A stretch of 64,000 nt of DNA from Apodemus sylvaticus (GCF_947179515.1 NC_067487.1:45944014-46008013); one strand, 5' to 3'. Positions 10,591-23,204 are shown, numbered from the stretch's first letter. Program-made: numbers and translations. The notes: generated by a model not told the origin, from the sequence alone.

Positions 10591-11735
10591 CAGACTCTTC
10601 AACTCAGGTAAAGCATCTACTTACTGTTCCTAACTCATGACTGGTCCCTTCGTCCCTCCAAAACTTTGTCCCCAACTGGATTGCATCCCTAACTTTTCTC
10701 AGACCATCAATGACTTTTCTTTTTTGGTGGGTATAGGGGGAGTGAAGTTTAATGACTTTTCTTCTCAATAAAAACTACCTCCCAATGGGAAGGCCCTCCT
10801 CTCTCTTTCTGTACCTAAACAAATTCTTGGAACATTCGTGAAAATGAAATTTTGTGTGGACACAAGAATAACCAAAATGTGGACAATATTATATCCTTCA
10901 AAGGAAAGTAAAATCCTTTAGGACTTCTACAAAGAGCAGCAGGACTCTCGACATTAGTGTGAACTCTTCTTGCTTTGTAGATGTCAAAGATATTGTATGG
11001 GCCAAACAAGAGCCCAACATTGTTAAGTTTGCAAACATCTCTACAGTTCAACATCAGCCCACCTGTGTTACAACACCTGTTTCTACATATCAATTTTGAG
11101 CTTTCTAAATAGCAAGCCACCACTAAAGAATGTTTTCTTATCCTTAGCAATAATTGAAACATCATATTCTAAGCAAAATTTCAAAATCTGTCTTGAGCAA
11201 CAGCAATGTATCTGAACCAGTGTGTTTTCCAAGTTGATGACTTGGGTGGCAATATTTATTTGGGTAAACAAATTACGACACATTTGCTGTGTAAAACAAA
11301 ATTGTCATTCGAACAACATCCTAATACTTGCAAATGCAACCTTAATTATTGTTGCTAGCTTAAGGACTGTTTGATTGGAGCAGCAGTTCCCGATGAGAGG
11401 ATTTTTAGAAATGCCTGGGAAAATCTCACTTGTCTCAACTTGGAGAAGAATGGAGAGGGAGTGAAGAGAGCCCTGCTTAACACCTACAGCCAATGAGAAA
11501 GCCTCCTGCAGAGACCTCTTAACAAATCATGTTAGGCCAAAAATAAAAAATTTAAAAAAACATACTGTCACTGTTGCAAACACCAATTACATGTTTCTCT
11601 GTGCAGTTTGTTTCTCTGTTTCCTTGTGCAATTTGGTCTGTCTCTTCTCCTTTCTAATATAATGTAGATTGGGTTATTGTTTTGGTTTTGTTTGTTAGTT
11701 TTTTTTGTTATTTTCATAGTTTGGGGTGTGTTGTT
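10591..11735. other. Unassigned single-copy-looking sequence
   Basis: No gene or named repeat was recognised. Near 11590-11640 a short imperfect duplication of 'GTTTCTCTGTG/GTTTCCTTGTG' is visible. Confidence 0.4.
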
Positions 11736-11936
11736 TGTTTGAGACAGGATCTTGGGTGCCTCTGGCTGGTCTGAAACTCAGACCTTATGCAGCCTGGGAC
11801 CTTAAACTATTGTATTATCTCAGCCTCCTACGTGTTGGGATACATATACCACCACATGGAGTTGATGTGGTACTAGTGCATGCTGGGTAAGCACTCTAAC
11901 AACTAAGCAACATCTCTCCATTTCCAGCCTAGATCT
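11736..11936 (-). mobile_element. B4 SINE (B1-ID fusion)
   Basis: Antisense B1-like part ('GAGACAGGATCTTGGGTGCC' ... 'TGTTGGGATACATATACCAC') runs into an ID-like part ('GTGCATGCTGGGTAAGCACT' ... 'CATCTCTCCATTTCCAGCC'). Confidence 0.75.
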
Positions 11937-12039
11937 TTTCTTCCTTTTTCTCTGTTGTTTTTGGAGTGTGGTTTATTCTGTTTCATTCTCAGAGGTGTTT
12001 GTTGTTTTGTTCTGCTTTTTTGTTTTTGTTTTTGTTTTT

Positions 12040-12150
12040 TAAGCCAAGATATCACTTTGCAGCCAGGATGACCTGAAACTCATAGCAATCCTCCTGTCTC
12101 AGGTCCCATAAGTACTGAGATTTTAGACATGAGCCACCATGCCCAGCAAA
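12040..12150 (-). mobile_element. B1 SINE (old, PB1-like)
   Basis: Antisense B1: 'CCAGGATGACCTGAAACTCA', 'AGCAATCCTCCTGTCTCAG', 'GAGCCACCATGCCCAGC'. The preceding T-rich stretch is its A-tail in complement. Confidence 0.8.
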
Positions 12151-12319
12151 ACATTTATTTTTCAATCCACTGAGTCAAAGATGTGTGATTCAAGGAAATT
12201 GGAGAACTGCTACATGATTGGCTGGTCCACAATTGGAAATTTCCACTAATCAAGAAAAAAAATGGGACAGAAAACAGTGGTATTATGCCAGTTGGGAGCC
12301 TACCTGCTTGGGTAGACAT

Positions 12320-12520
12320 CTCAGTCCTGTAATTGCTGTGTGACTTGAAACAATTTATTAAATGAATTCTGTGCTTATCTGTGAAATAGAAACAATAGTA
12401 ATAGTAGTATTACTATTAATAGCATATTTTACTCAGTATTTTGTGAAATACCTATTATTAATGCAGAGCACATAATAAGTGTGTGATAATTCTTAGCTGT
12501 CTTTATTGTCATCGTTGCTT
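12320..12520 (+). mobile_element. MIR SINE
   Basis: 'GCTGTGTGACTTGAAACAAT', 'CTTATCTGTGAAATAGAAAC', then 'GAGCACATAATAAGTGTGTG' follow the MIR consensus order. An internal hairpin (AATAGTAATA / TATTACTATT) lies at 12394-12417. Confidence 0.8.
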
Positions 12521-12617
12521 TAAATAAATGTTGTAAAACGTGTGCTTTACAGTGGCAGAGAGTGAAAGCTGATGAGCTATTAGAACAACACAGGGGATAT
12601 TTTAAAAGGAAAAAGAG

Positions 12618-12752
12618 ATGGCGACATGGCTCAGCGGGTAAAGGCGCCTTCCTCCAAGTCTGATTGCCAGAGTTTGATTTCCAGACCCCACAGAGTGGAA
12701 GGGAGAATGAACTCTCACAAGACATCCTTGAACCTGCACATATACCCTATGC
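12618..12752 (+). mobile_element. tRNA-derived SINE (B3/RSINE1 type)
   Basis: 'GAGATGGCGACATGGCTCAG' + 'CGGGTAAAGGCGCC' (A box region) and 'AGAGTTTGATTTCCAGACCC' (B box), then 'ACTCTCACAAGACATCCTTG' before a CAGA tail. Confidence 0.7.
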
Positions 12753-12812
12753 CAGACAGACAGACAGACAGACAGACAGACGGTTAGACAGACAGACACA
12801 GATACAGACATA
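12753..12812. repeat. (CAGA)n microsatellite
   Basis: Tetranucleotide repeat at the 3' tail of the preceding SINE, with one interruption (GGTTAGA). Confidence 0.95.
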
Positions 12813-13374
12813 AATCAGTGTAATTTTAAAAAATTTCTCAGGCTTATACTTCAGATAAACTAAATCAGAATTCCTAGAGATGCAACTTGGGTATTGGTAT
12901 TTTTCTCAAGTTCTCTGAGGGATTTGGGTGTGTAGTTTTCACTGATTCCAACTGCATTAAAATGACGTAGGTGGACAACATTGGAGAGCACTGGTACAAG
13001 ACCACGTGTTATATAGCACATAACTAAAAAGAAGCCATACAAGGAAAAATCTTGGAAATAAGAGATAATTTTTTGATGTATGGACATATGGAGATAAAAT
13101 ATATAACAGTTCTGTTTTCTCATGAATTTAGCATTACAATCTACTTACCTATAATCTAATTACAATCTAATTACAACCTAATATACAAAATGCTATGGAG
13201 ATGAGAAGGGGAAAAAATCCCTGAAATTTAGCATTGTAAGAAAATAAAAGCCATTTGTATAATATCCAGTGAGAAAAGCAAAATGAAGCCTTGGAGAAAT
13301 CTGGGAATATAAAAATGGCTGAAGTCAAGAATTTAAGGCTAGAGAACGTGACATAGAATCGGATATACCTTGAT

Positions 13375-14015
13375 CTATTTTCTGCTTTTTTACCAAAATA
13401 CTTAAGATTGAGTATTTTATAAAGAGAGATGTTTGGCTCACAGTTTTAAAGCCTCGGAGTCTACAACCCACCACCCCCATCTGTCAACTTCCATAGGATT
13501 CCCTTGATTATGTCATAGCAAAGAACAATGGCTCTCAACTTTCCTCACAATGCGACCCTTCGATACACTTCCTTATGGTGTGGTGACCTCCCAGTCATAA
13601 AAGTACTTTCATTGCTACTTCATGACTGTAACTTTGCTACTGTTATGAACTGTAATTTAAATATCTGTGTTTCCTGGTCGTCTCGGGTCATCCCTGTGAA
13701 AAAGTCATTTGACCCCAGAGAGGTCAAGACCCACAGGTTGAGAACTGCCAGCCTAGACGCTGGTTTCTCAGAAAGAGGTTGTGGGGGAAAGGTCAATACA
13801 GATACGTAGAGACTGCGGAGGAGTCAATCCTGTCATAACAGTTCACTCTCATGAGAACCTGGAGAGCAATATTAGCCTTCTAAGGTTCCTCCTGCAACAG
13901 TTGCCTTCCAGTGGGCCCTGTTTCTTATAGAAACAACCATGTCAACACCGCCACACTGATAGCCAAGTCTCTAACGTATGACCCTTTGGGAAACACGCTC
14001 AGGCCATATTCTAAC
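13375..14015 (-). mobile_element. Old MaLR-type LTR remnant, interrupted by URR1
   Basis: Left part has 'TTTGGCTCACAGTTTTAAAG'. The right part has 'CTCATGAGAACC', 'GCCTTCCAGTGGGCCCTG' and 'CCCTTTGGGAAACACGCTCA'. That order is typical of antisense MST/THE1-like LTRs. A URR1 at 13526-13749 splits it. Confidence 0.5.
13526..13749 (+). mobile_element. URR1 non-autonomous hAT-type DNA transposon
   Basis: 'AATGGCTCTCAACTTTCCTC', 'CATTGCTACTTCATGACTGT', 'AACTTTGCTACTGTTATGAA', and end 'ACCCACAGGTTGAGAACTGC'. Terminal inverted motif CTCAAC/GTTGAG is visible. Confidence 0.9.
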
Positions 14016-16420
14016 TAGGTTAAAAAGATTTCCAAAATTAAGAAGCTGAAGGACTATTCGATAAAGAATCCAAAGAAACCAAGGAATAGTCAACTATCAT
14101 TGAAATGGTTAAAAGAGAATTTCACAGAGAATAAGTATCTTCTTTCATGGTCTAAGAAAACATGGAAATCAAGAGACTTAAAATCTAGAGGACTCTACTG
14201 AACCCTTGTTTCCACAAGAACACTCAAACCACATTTTAAAAACAGAGCACTAAATGGCCTAAGTACCATTATATAAATTCACTAAAGGGAAAGAGTATAT
14301 ATTTTCTGTTCTCAGTCCCACAATCGAATGCAGCAAAACAATCTTGCTAGGACTCGAAACCTACTATTTTTCATGAAAAGTAAGAAGATTCTCTATTGAC
14401 AAACATCAGTACCCAATCCATTCTGATACCAGTCTCTGGAACACAAGATTTCGTGATGGTAGTTTTCTTTACTTCTGCCTTCTGTCATTACTTCAAAGCC
14501 TTTGCAACATTTATTTGGTGACTACTCAAACAATTAGCGCAACATACTGGAAGACGTTTTCCGTTTGCTTCTAAAGGCCTATTAAACAGATCAAAACATA
14601 ACTGCCAGAGTAAAACTACCACTTGAGCCTTGATGTCTTATTGTAGTTTGCTTTGTACTTGCTATTACGGGCCTATGGAACAATGCAAGACCACCACATA
14701 GGGAAGAGGGAGGCTTGAATCATAACAGCTGTGATCTCAAGGCACACTGTGAAATTCTGCACAGCTCTGGATCATGACTGGGGTGGCACCTGTGCAAAAC
14801 AGGTTTCCTCTGATCCCCTAGAAAGCCTTCTGTTTTACACAGGCCCGAATTGTGTTTGTTGTCCTTAAGCCGGTTCTCTGCCTCGGAATTTAGACAATCG
14901 TTCAACTGCTCAGTTTCATCCCTCTAAAGCAATCCAGAGAGTTCACAGGAGATATATCAATGAGTCAGTTCATTCCTGCCTCACCCGATTCATTCCCTAT
15001 GTGACTGGCTGGACAAGATAACTTTCATAGAGATGAAAAGAATATCCTTTGTCTACAATGCCTAAAGGCTTTTTATGAAGTCATATCTTCCATGATATGG
15101 ACAACATAGGAGAAGAACTGGGGGACATGATCATTCCATTTCTATGGGGCTTATTTTACAAGTAAAAGATGCACAGCTACCCCCCCCAAAGGAAATGGTT
15201 ACCAAATTGAAGCCATTTCTTACACGAAAAATTTTCCTGCGGTTCCCACTTTTTAAAAGTTAGAAAATGTCTTTCTTGGATGCTACAAAAAAAAATGACT
15301 AAGACTATTCTTCAGAGGTCCACAATAGGGGAAGAAAATGTCAGAACCAAATTCTCAGGCTCAATTATTCATCTCATAAATACATTTTGAAGATGGGTTT
15401 GTCTTACGAAAGCTGAGAAGTACAGTGTTTAGCAATTATGCAAACCCAGAATGCTTGGCTCCTTGAAAGCATTTCTGTTGGTCTTGGAATGCTCTCTGAA
15501 TCCAAGTAGCTGACAAGGTTTCTCATTATTATTATTAATAACTCAAGACTTTAAGAAAGGTATGAGCTCTCTTTGCGTGAGTAAAGAGATTCTGGCTTAA
15601 TTCCATTTTTTTCCAGCTCTACAGTGAACCAATGGCTGCTTATTTTCCTCCTTACACACTACTCTAACGTGTTTTTCTAATAATAATTAATCTTTCAATT
15701 CAGGGTAAATTTAAAGTCCTTTCAGAAGCCTTACAAAAATGCTTGCACAGAAGAAACACACTTAAAACTCTTACCGGGTGACAATTGTAATAATCATTCT
15801 CTTAGCATGCCTGGCCAATGGAGCATGCCTACAAAGGGCTTGATGTTGTCTTGCATCCATTATTATCAGAGAAAGCATGTACACACCTGAAGCCTCCTAG
15901 TGACCTTTCAGAAGCTTCCTGCCTCACTCTTCTATGTGAAGGCTTACAAAAGATGCCTAGGAGGCTGGGACTCCACCCTCTAGGGGCTTACAATTGTAGA
16001 CAGCATGCCACACTGGAAATGCTGTGTGTGGAGCATTCTGCAAGGCACCACAAGAGTTTCAGAAATAGAAAAGCTACCTTATCTTCAAAGAAGATTCAAT
16101 AGAGTTGTAAAGGCAAGATAAATGCTAGAAAAGCAATCAGCAAGAGCTGAGAGGAAAAAAAGAAATGTTCCAAAGATGTGGAAAGCCTTTAACTAGGGTT
16201 TAAGAGTTTTGAGAGGTGTATAGAAGGATGGCGTCTAAGAAGTATGTTAAGGTCAATGAAGATGTTAAAGTAGCAGCGAGTACCACACTCCCAGAGGACT
16301 CAGAAGGTGCTTTGTCCCTCCTTTTTCCTTTTGGCCGTATTGGATACATCAGTAAAGACAAGGCCAGGTATATTTGAGAGAATTTTAACTCATCTACAAG
16401 ACCTTCTCATAGAGGCAGAA
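14016..16420. other. Long single-copy-looking segment
   Basis: About 2.4 kb in which I recognise no transposon beyond small (ATT)n near 15526-15540 and short C and A runs. No supported gene. Confidence 0.4.
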
Positions 16421-16467
16421 AAAAACAAGGGAACTGCAGAGCAATGAATGGTAAAAGATAACTTAGT
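16421..16467. repeat. 47-bp direct repeat, copy 1
   Basis: 'AAAAACAAGGGAACTGCAGA' onward recurs at 17391-17437 with two differences over 47 bp, 970 bp downstream. Confidence 0.9.
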
Positions 16468-16972
16468 GCTCTGAATAATTCCCTCTGAAAGAGAAAAAAA
16501 TGTGGGAAAGGTGATCATCATTACAATCCAGTCTATTAAAGGACCACCACAGGAGCATAGAATCCCGGGTGAAGAAGAGTCCAGGAAGAAGACATGCTGT
16601 CTGTCACTCCTCTAGATGACTATCTGCAGGTATAGAAAGAGAAATAGTGAGCGAGAGTTGGGCACCATACTGTGAGTGTGCAGATCTTCCAGTGTGAGTC
16701 ACCAAGCAGTGAGCTTCTTGTGCTCCTTGGCGCATAGTTCTCCATCCGTAGTCTTGAAATCTCCTTATAAACTCTAAGCCCTTTCACAAGCAGAATATTT
16801 GCCTAAGTGAATTCTATCAAATGTGAGTTTCTCAATCTTGTTTTAAAAAGGGATAGGGTGAGAATGATAGCTAAAGCCTATAGAATTTCAGTTATAAAAG
16901 ATAGATTCTGGACCTCTCATTGTTTTAAAAAAAAAAACTATCTACTGTATATATTCTTGCTTAAAACAGGTC
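16468..16972. other. Unassigned sequence
   Basis: No gene or named repeat seen. An A-run lies at about 16928-16937. Confidence 0.4.
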
Positions 16973-17175
16973 TTGGGCTGTGGCTTTGGTAACTGAGTGC
17001 TTGCCTAGCATGTGCAAGACCTTGGGTTTGATGCCAAGTACTACGTCAGACAAATTGCTGAGGCCTACCTGTAACCCCAGCACTCCAGAGGGAAGCCAAG
17101 AGGATCAGAAATCAAAGGCTAATTGGCTACATATCAAGTTTGAGTCCAGCTCAGACTACAACAAACATTGTATCA
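16973..17175 (+). mobile_element. B4 SINE (ID-B1 fusion)
   Basis: ID-like head ('GAGTGCTTGCCTAGCATGTG', 'CTTGGGTTTGATGCC') followed by B1-like right part ('TAACCCCAGCACTCCAGAGG', 'GAGTCCAGCTCAGACTAC'). Confidence 0.75.
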
Positions 17176-17235
17176 AGGAAGAAGGAGGAGAGGGAGAGGG
17201 GGAGGAGGAAGAGGAAGAGTAGGAGAAGCAGGAGG

Positions 17236-17293
<58 letters not shown>
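17176..17293. repeat. Purine tract: (GGAGGA)n then (GA)n
   Basis: Begins at the tail of the B4 and ends in about 50 bp of pure GA. The predicted E/G-rich and S/L-rich frames are artefacts. Confidence 0.95.
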
Positions 17294-17296
<3 letters not shown>

Positions 17297-17390
17297 TATT
17301 GAAAGAAGAGAGTATATGACTTCTGATCCAACCTACCCTTGGCTTCTTTCTCAAGTAGCTACAGTAAAATAGTGAATGACCTCACCTCTC

Positions 17391-17475
17391 AAAAACAAGG
17401 GAACTGCAGAGCAATGAATGGTAAAAGACAGCTTAGTATTTAAAAAAAAATAAAAATTTAAAAAAAAAAAAAAGG
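17391..17475. repeat. 47-bp direct repeat, copy 2, with A-rich tail
   Basis: Copy of 16421-16467 ending at 17437 and followed directly by ATTTAAAAAAAAATAAAAA-type A-rich sequence to about 17475. That would fit a small retro-inserted copy. Confidence 0.8.
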
Positions 17476-17499
17476 AAAGTTTTGCTGTTGCTTAAAATT

Positions 17500-17815
17500 T
17501 AAGGCCAAAGGTGGGGGATGCGGGGACGAATTGTTGTAGGCCTAAGAAATGTAACACATGCCACAGGAATGGGAGGCTGCTTGCCTCTGGGTGGGTAAGC
17601 CACAGAGCCCGAAGCTCCGAGCTGACGGCCTCTGCCTTCTTTTATAGTCCATGAGGGGCCCCAGCCCATTGAACGCTGCCAACCACACTCAAGGCAGGCC
17701 TTCTTTCCTTGGCTAATTATCTCTGGAAATGCACTCACAGACACACTCAGGAAGATGTTTTACTAGTCTCCTGAGTATTTCTTGACCCAGTCAAGTTGAT
17801 AATCAAGATTAACCA
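17500..17815 (-). mobile_element. MaLR-like LTR remnant
   Basis: Ends 'CCAGTCAAGTTGATAATCAA' + 'GATTAACCACTACA', the antisense terminus shared with the 2.9 and 42.8 kb remnants. It contains 'GGGGCCCCAGCCCATTGAAC' and 'ACTCACAGACACACTCAGGA'. Confidence 0.6.
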
Positions 17816-19086
17816 CTACAACCGTCTACTTAAATCTGTTAATGTTGAACATTCCAGATCCCGTGAGACTGTAGTACAGTGTTCCTGTGTTTCCTATCAC
17901 TGTTCAGAAGTGGCCTCCTTGAATGTCAGCCTTCCTGGGCCATACATCAGTGAAAGCAGAAAGACACATCTTTTAATCACTGCACCAGCCTAAACATATT
18001 TTAAGATTAGAACCGTTAGGAAAACTTTAGAGATCATACCCCACTCTTTGATATCTTTGTCTTTCTCCTCTTATCCCCCTCCCTCTTATCCCCTCCCTCT
18101 TTTCCTCCTTTCTCTTTCTTCCTCCTTCCCCCTGCCATCTTCCTTTGTCATGCACAGAATTATGTTCACAGTCAGAACCCATAAATGGGAGAAGAAACCT
18201 GGTTCAGTGTTAATCCTGTGATGGCCATATGACAACCAATTTGGGGCATCAACCAAGATCGATACTGTCTTGTGGGTTGCACTTGTAATTTTGTTCCCTA
18301 ATACCTTTGTTCCCAATTTGCCATATGTGTTTTAAATAATTGTCTCACTAGGTTTTTCTCAGTTTTTGTAAGTCTAGTTATCATTTTATCCACTGGAATC
18401 TAAAATCCTTTAAGTTAGCAATGACATTGATTCTTTTGTCTCTCTTTAAAATCATTCATTGTCGTATTTCATTCATCAGTAAACATTATTAGTTGATGAA
18501 CAATTAGCCAAGCAGGAAGCCTGCAGAGTATTATTTGCTTCGAGTCTGTAGCTATAAACTGTGAGAACATACTTAGAGGGGAGAAGTAGTGAGAAGTCTT
18601 TGGGTCAGAGAAAGAAGTCAAATAAAAACACATCAAGGAAGAGAATAAAAATAAATGAAAGTAACATGGAGAAAAGGCGCCCTTTGAAGAGGAAACAGAA
18701 GCATATGGTAGATTGGTGAGGGAGAGCTGAGTCGTTCCAATGGATGCACACAGGGGAAAGATTCCTGGTCCAAGTGTTCTCAGCTGGAACCTGAAAAGGG
18801 AAACACAACTGGTGATTGAACGTGAACACATTAGACCAAACTACAAACTGTTGCTAATGTGACACTGCTCTTCACCAGTAGAACTAACAGGACTACGTGA
18901 CTGAACCATATGGATATGACCATAGCTCCCTGACGATCTCCCGCCTTGAGGAGGGTGGTAGGAGATTCTCTTATTCTGTAGCTTTGTCTTGCCAGGTAGC
19001 TTTAAGTAAATTAAAATGCAAACAAATACTAAAGTTATCAGTAAAACGTAACAAAAATCAATGGCATTTATTTCTTTACATGTTTA
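17816..19086. other. Unassigned sequence with a pyrimidine tract
   Basis: The stretch at 18057-18143 is almost pure C/T (CTCTTATCCCCTCCCTC units). The remainder is single-copy-looking and has no supported gene. Confidence 0.45.
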
Positions 19087-19124
19087 ATGTGTGTGTGTGT
19101 GTATGTGTGTGTGTGTGTGTGTGT
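19087..19124. repeat. (TG)n microsatellite
   Basis: TG repeat of about 38 bp with one TATG interruption. Confidence 0.95.
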
Positions 19125-20779
19125 TTAAATATACCCTGCAGATTAACTGTGAGTGCACATTTTAATTATGTTGATCTACTAGTTATCAAGAAGGCGGCTA
19201 CCGAGAAGATAAGGTAACCATTTCTTTTGTTTCTTCGTATCCCACAGCCTGACATGTATGCACACATATGAGACAGATCAGACAGGAGTCCAAAAGAGGA
19301 ATTTCTGTTTTCTAACTTTATTTCTTCTAAGAAATGACAAATTGATTTTAACAAATACATTCATTTTTTTTGGTCTTTGTTTATTTCTTTTAAAAAGAGA
19401 AGAAGGAACAGAGACTTGACACCTGGGACCTGGAAATACCTCATGAATGAGGATTTTTATTGTCAGCACTGTGCCTGCGTTAAAGATGCTAATGCTGAAT
19501 TCACCCACCAGGATCAAAACCCTTACAAAACTCTTCCAGCCGCAGCATTTATGACTCCAGCTTTGAGAATGTACTCCAGAATTGTGGTCTCATTTCTCTT
19601 TCTTGCCTGCTATAAGCATAACTGTGGTCCATTCTGTTAATGCAATGGAAATGTTCAGTGGCCATTGTTTCCCACAACCATGGAAACACCTGCTTCCAAA
19701 TTAATTTATAATCCATTTTACACCTACAGCCACATTCCACATTTTAGCTTAGCTTTTTTTTTTTTTTAGAAGAGTTTTTGGTAAAGTGTGTAAGAAAATG
19801 TATAATGTCTGCTTCTTCTCTTCTTGTTCCCTGGGTGACATAATGTTAGCTTTTACACATTTCATTTTATGTCCAGCTTTTTAAGATGCTAATAATATGT
19901 AAGGATATGTGATATGTTGGAATATATGTGAAGTCTTCAAAGCATATCCTAACACAGATATTGTACACTGCACATACTTTCCTTACATCTCGTCCCCAGT
20001 CTCTCCTTTTATTTGGCCAGATGAAACCATGCAGTAAAATGTCTTTTGAGTTTCTTTAACAAAGAAATCTGAGGGTGCCCACAACTTCACTAACTTCAAA
20101 TGGGAATGACTCACTTCTGTGAAAATATTTATCCCCCCCTTAGATTTTGCGGTAAAGGGAAGAAGTGTTTAATATATCCCAGATGACCTTGTGAAAGGGG
20201 ATTTTGAAAATCAACTTAGCTACTGTTTTACTGACCTTCATTTACCTTGTCCTGTCCATCGGGTATGCAGGCACAGAACTCCTTCATTTTAAAAAATATA
20301 TTATTATGTTGATCATGTAAATGCAGTTTAAATACTTTATGAAAGCAGCTTTTCTCACAGCAAAGAAGAAAGAAATGCAAAACCACTCAGTGACTGAAAT
20401 GTCTAATCTAACTGTAAGGAGACAAATGTAATCAGCATTCTGATTCATGATTCTCACATGCATGTTGTTGTTCAAGAATGCTGAGATTATGTCACTAGAA
20501 CAGGAATCATGTCAAATTATGAACACTGTTTCTGGCTTAGACTTTAGAGAGTGAGAGAAAAAAAGCAAAGGGGTAGGTGGGAAAGAGAGCATTAGCTCCC
20601 AAAAGCAAAACCTAACCCACAAAGTCAGGAAGAATACTATGTAACCTTTCCAAAACTAAAAGTGTAACATACATAATTTCTGAGCACCAAGACTAAAGCC
20701 AACCACTTGCTCCTTCCTACAGTTGAGTGATGGATGGTCTATACAGGACAAGGAAGCAAATACTCGCAATCTCCAAGGA
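19125..20779. other. Single-copy-looking segment
   Basis: No gene or named transposon recognised in about 1.65 kb. T-run at about 19757-19768. Confidence 0.4.
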
Positions 20780-21003
20780 AAGTGATTCCTACCCTTCCTA
20801 ATGCTGTGACCCTTTAATACAGTTCCTCATGTTGTGTGACCCCAACCATAAAATTATTTTTGTTGCTATTTTGTAACTGTAATTTTGCTACTGTTATGAA
20901 TCATAATGTAAATATCTGTGTTTTAGGATGGTCTAAGGCAACCCCTGTGAAAGGGTCATTTGACCCCCCAACTGGGTTGGGACTCAGGGGTTGAGAACTG
21001 CTA
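20780..21003 (+). mobile_element. URR1 non-autonomous hAT-type DNA transposon
   Basis: Good copy: 'CCCTTCCTAATGCTGTGACC', 'CCATAAAATTATTTTTGTTG', 'AATTTTGCTACTGTTATGAA', 'CCCCTGTGAAAGGGTCATTT', end 'GGGGTTGAGAACTGC'. Confidence 0.95.
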
Positions 21004-22016
21004 TCTTAGGGTCTCTCTTGGTATTTTTTATAGCATGTGAAGCTTTTGCTACATACTGTAAATAGCTGACCGAATTTGTAATTATTTTAATTACCCACAG
21101 TCAATGAATAGGATCAAGAAATACTAAACTGTTTTCTAAATATGTGTCTTAGTGGCAAAGACCAGCACTAAATGTCCTCTTTTTCTCTTGTTAAACTTCT
21201 GTGCAATGGAATACGCATTGACTTTTACAAGAAAGCATTAGTATTTTAGGTTTTGTAGAGTAATGCCATCATTTAAAGTCTCAAGGATTATGCTGCTGTT
21301 CTTACACCATCATTGTTTGTCAGACCAGCCTGCAAGTTCGCACAAGAGTATCAGCCCAGGATGTCCCCACAGCTCCCAGGCTAGGGCTCATAATTCAGTG
21401 TCTACATCCCACATCACTCTTGCTTCCCATGTCTATCTCAATGATCTTTTACATTAAAATGAAAAATAGCCGAATGCAGAGGAAGTAAATAACAGACATC
21501 TGGGCAGCCAGAACGGGATTAGTAATATCACTTTATAAAATAATGAGAAGCGATTGTCTAATTGGTAAGCCACGCCCTCAGACAATCGTGTTAGTCATCT
21601 GTTTATCCCTTTGTGCATTGTGTTTGTTTACTGATGTTTTCCACTACCTAAAGAACATGCGTACTATTCTACATTACGGTACGTGCTACATTGTAAAACC
21701 TCCACACTGGCCCACTAACCACAGATGACTAGCATTTTTCCAAGTATTTGCTGGAACTGCTTTAGGATATTACCAGGAAGAGATTAAAACTGTGAGAATG
21801 GAAAGACCCATTCAGCAATTTACCGTCTTCATTAATCACCAAGACATAGGCTAAAAAATATCTATAAATAATAAATTATTTTCCTTAATGATCTGTCTTG
21901 ATAACCCCTGGTAGCAACACAAACCCTCTTCCTCCTCCTCTAGCCCAAGATCTTCTTTCTTCTTCCAAGGAATGCAGCCTCAAGTCTTGAGGCATTGGTA
22001 GTATATGGATGCTTAC
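21004..22016. other. Unassigned sequence
   Basis: About 1 kb with no recognised gene or repeat. Confidence 0.4.
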
Positions 22017-22118
22017 ATATACGTGTGTGTGTGTGTGTGTGTATTATGTATATATGTATATAATATATTATGATATATACATATATATTATACACACACA
22101 TAAATTACACACATACAT
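22017..22118. repeat. (TG)n / (AT)-rich / (AC)n composite with dyad symmetry
   Basis: A TG run at 22023-22042, then TATATA-rich sequence, then ATACACACACATA. TG and CA halves are complementary, so the tract can fold back. Confidence 0.9.
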
Positions 22119-22250
22119 ATGGGGTGGGGCTGCCCTTGGAGGCCAGAAAAAGGCATCAGATCTCCTGGAGCTGGCTTTCCATGAAGTTATAAGCTACCTG
22201 ACCTGGTTGGTGAAACAAAACTCCAGTCTTCTCGAACAGCAAGGAAAACA
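22119..22250 (-). mobile_element. B3 SINE fragment
   Basis: Antisense B3 features: 'CCCTTGGAGGCCAGAAAAAG', 'GCATCAGATCTCCTGGAGCT', 'GTTATAAGCTACCTGACCTG'. The SINE head is degraded. Confidence 0.6.
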
Positions 22251-22759
22251 TGAAAAGCCTACTTCTTCAAGGAGGGTCCCCACATCAGAGACACAGCCAT
22301 CACAGCTTGATAGCAGTAGACTAATCCAGACTGTGACCTGAGGCTACAGCTCTATGTTCTCCACACAGAGCCCAGCAGCAATGTGCATCTGATCAAGGAA
22401 TTCGCATGGCAGATGAACCTATGGCTCAGGCTAGCTCTTCTCCGTGCACTGCCCTCTGCAACAGGAAGATTACCTTATTTCTAAGTTGTTCTCTCAGAGA
22501 ACACCTTGGCATCATCTCATCTGTTAGTTATAAAAAGCAATGGTGTGACAGCAGAGCAACTTAGTGCCATGGGACATGGCACATCCAACCCCAGGAAGCA
22601 CCCACAACAGACCAGAGGAGTGTAAAGACAATTAACTCTACAAACAGGACAACGGAAAATATAAATGATGCTTCCAGAAAATTCCATGATGACTGAAAGA
22701 GACTTTGGGAAGAGATTGAGTCTACAAATATAGACAGCCAAAATACATAAGGAAACATC
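22251..22759. other. Unassigned sequence
   Basis: No recognised gene or repeat. Confidence 0.4.
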
Positions 22760-23130
22760 AGAAGCCAGTTTCCTTGTTAGGCCTATGACCTTCCCAAGCT
22801 TACAACACCAGGCATGGGTTTCCTCCCATGAAGCGTCTTATCCAATCAGAGGGTACCTGGTTACCCCAATGACAGTGATGCCACTGTTGCACAGAAGGGC
22901 ATACCTTGAACCAGCAGGTTGGATTTTAGGGTGTACAGCTAAATAAGAAAACACATGCCTTCTCTCTCCCAACAGCCTACACGGTAATTTCTGGTACTTA
23001 GAAACTTAGCTAGCAGGGTAGAATCTTCCAGTTCAACTCTAGCTTGTTTCTCTATATCTGATGACCAACTTATATGTATCTTCAGCAAACGATCTTTGGA
23101 ATTTTTTCTTTATTGTTGAAAATATCATAC
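22760..23130. mobile_element. Probable old L1 3'UTR remnant
   Basis: 'CTTATCCAATCAGAGGGTAC', 'GATGCCACTGTTGCACAGAA' and 'GGTGTACAGCTAAATAAG' recall an old rodent L1 3'UTR block. Orientation is not certain. Confidence 0.45.
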
Positions 23131-23204
23131 AGGAGTAGAATGAAATATAGTCGTATCCACTTGATATCACCCCAAACTCACCCCTTGTTCCTCCACTCAA
23201 CTCC

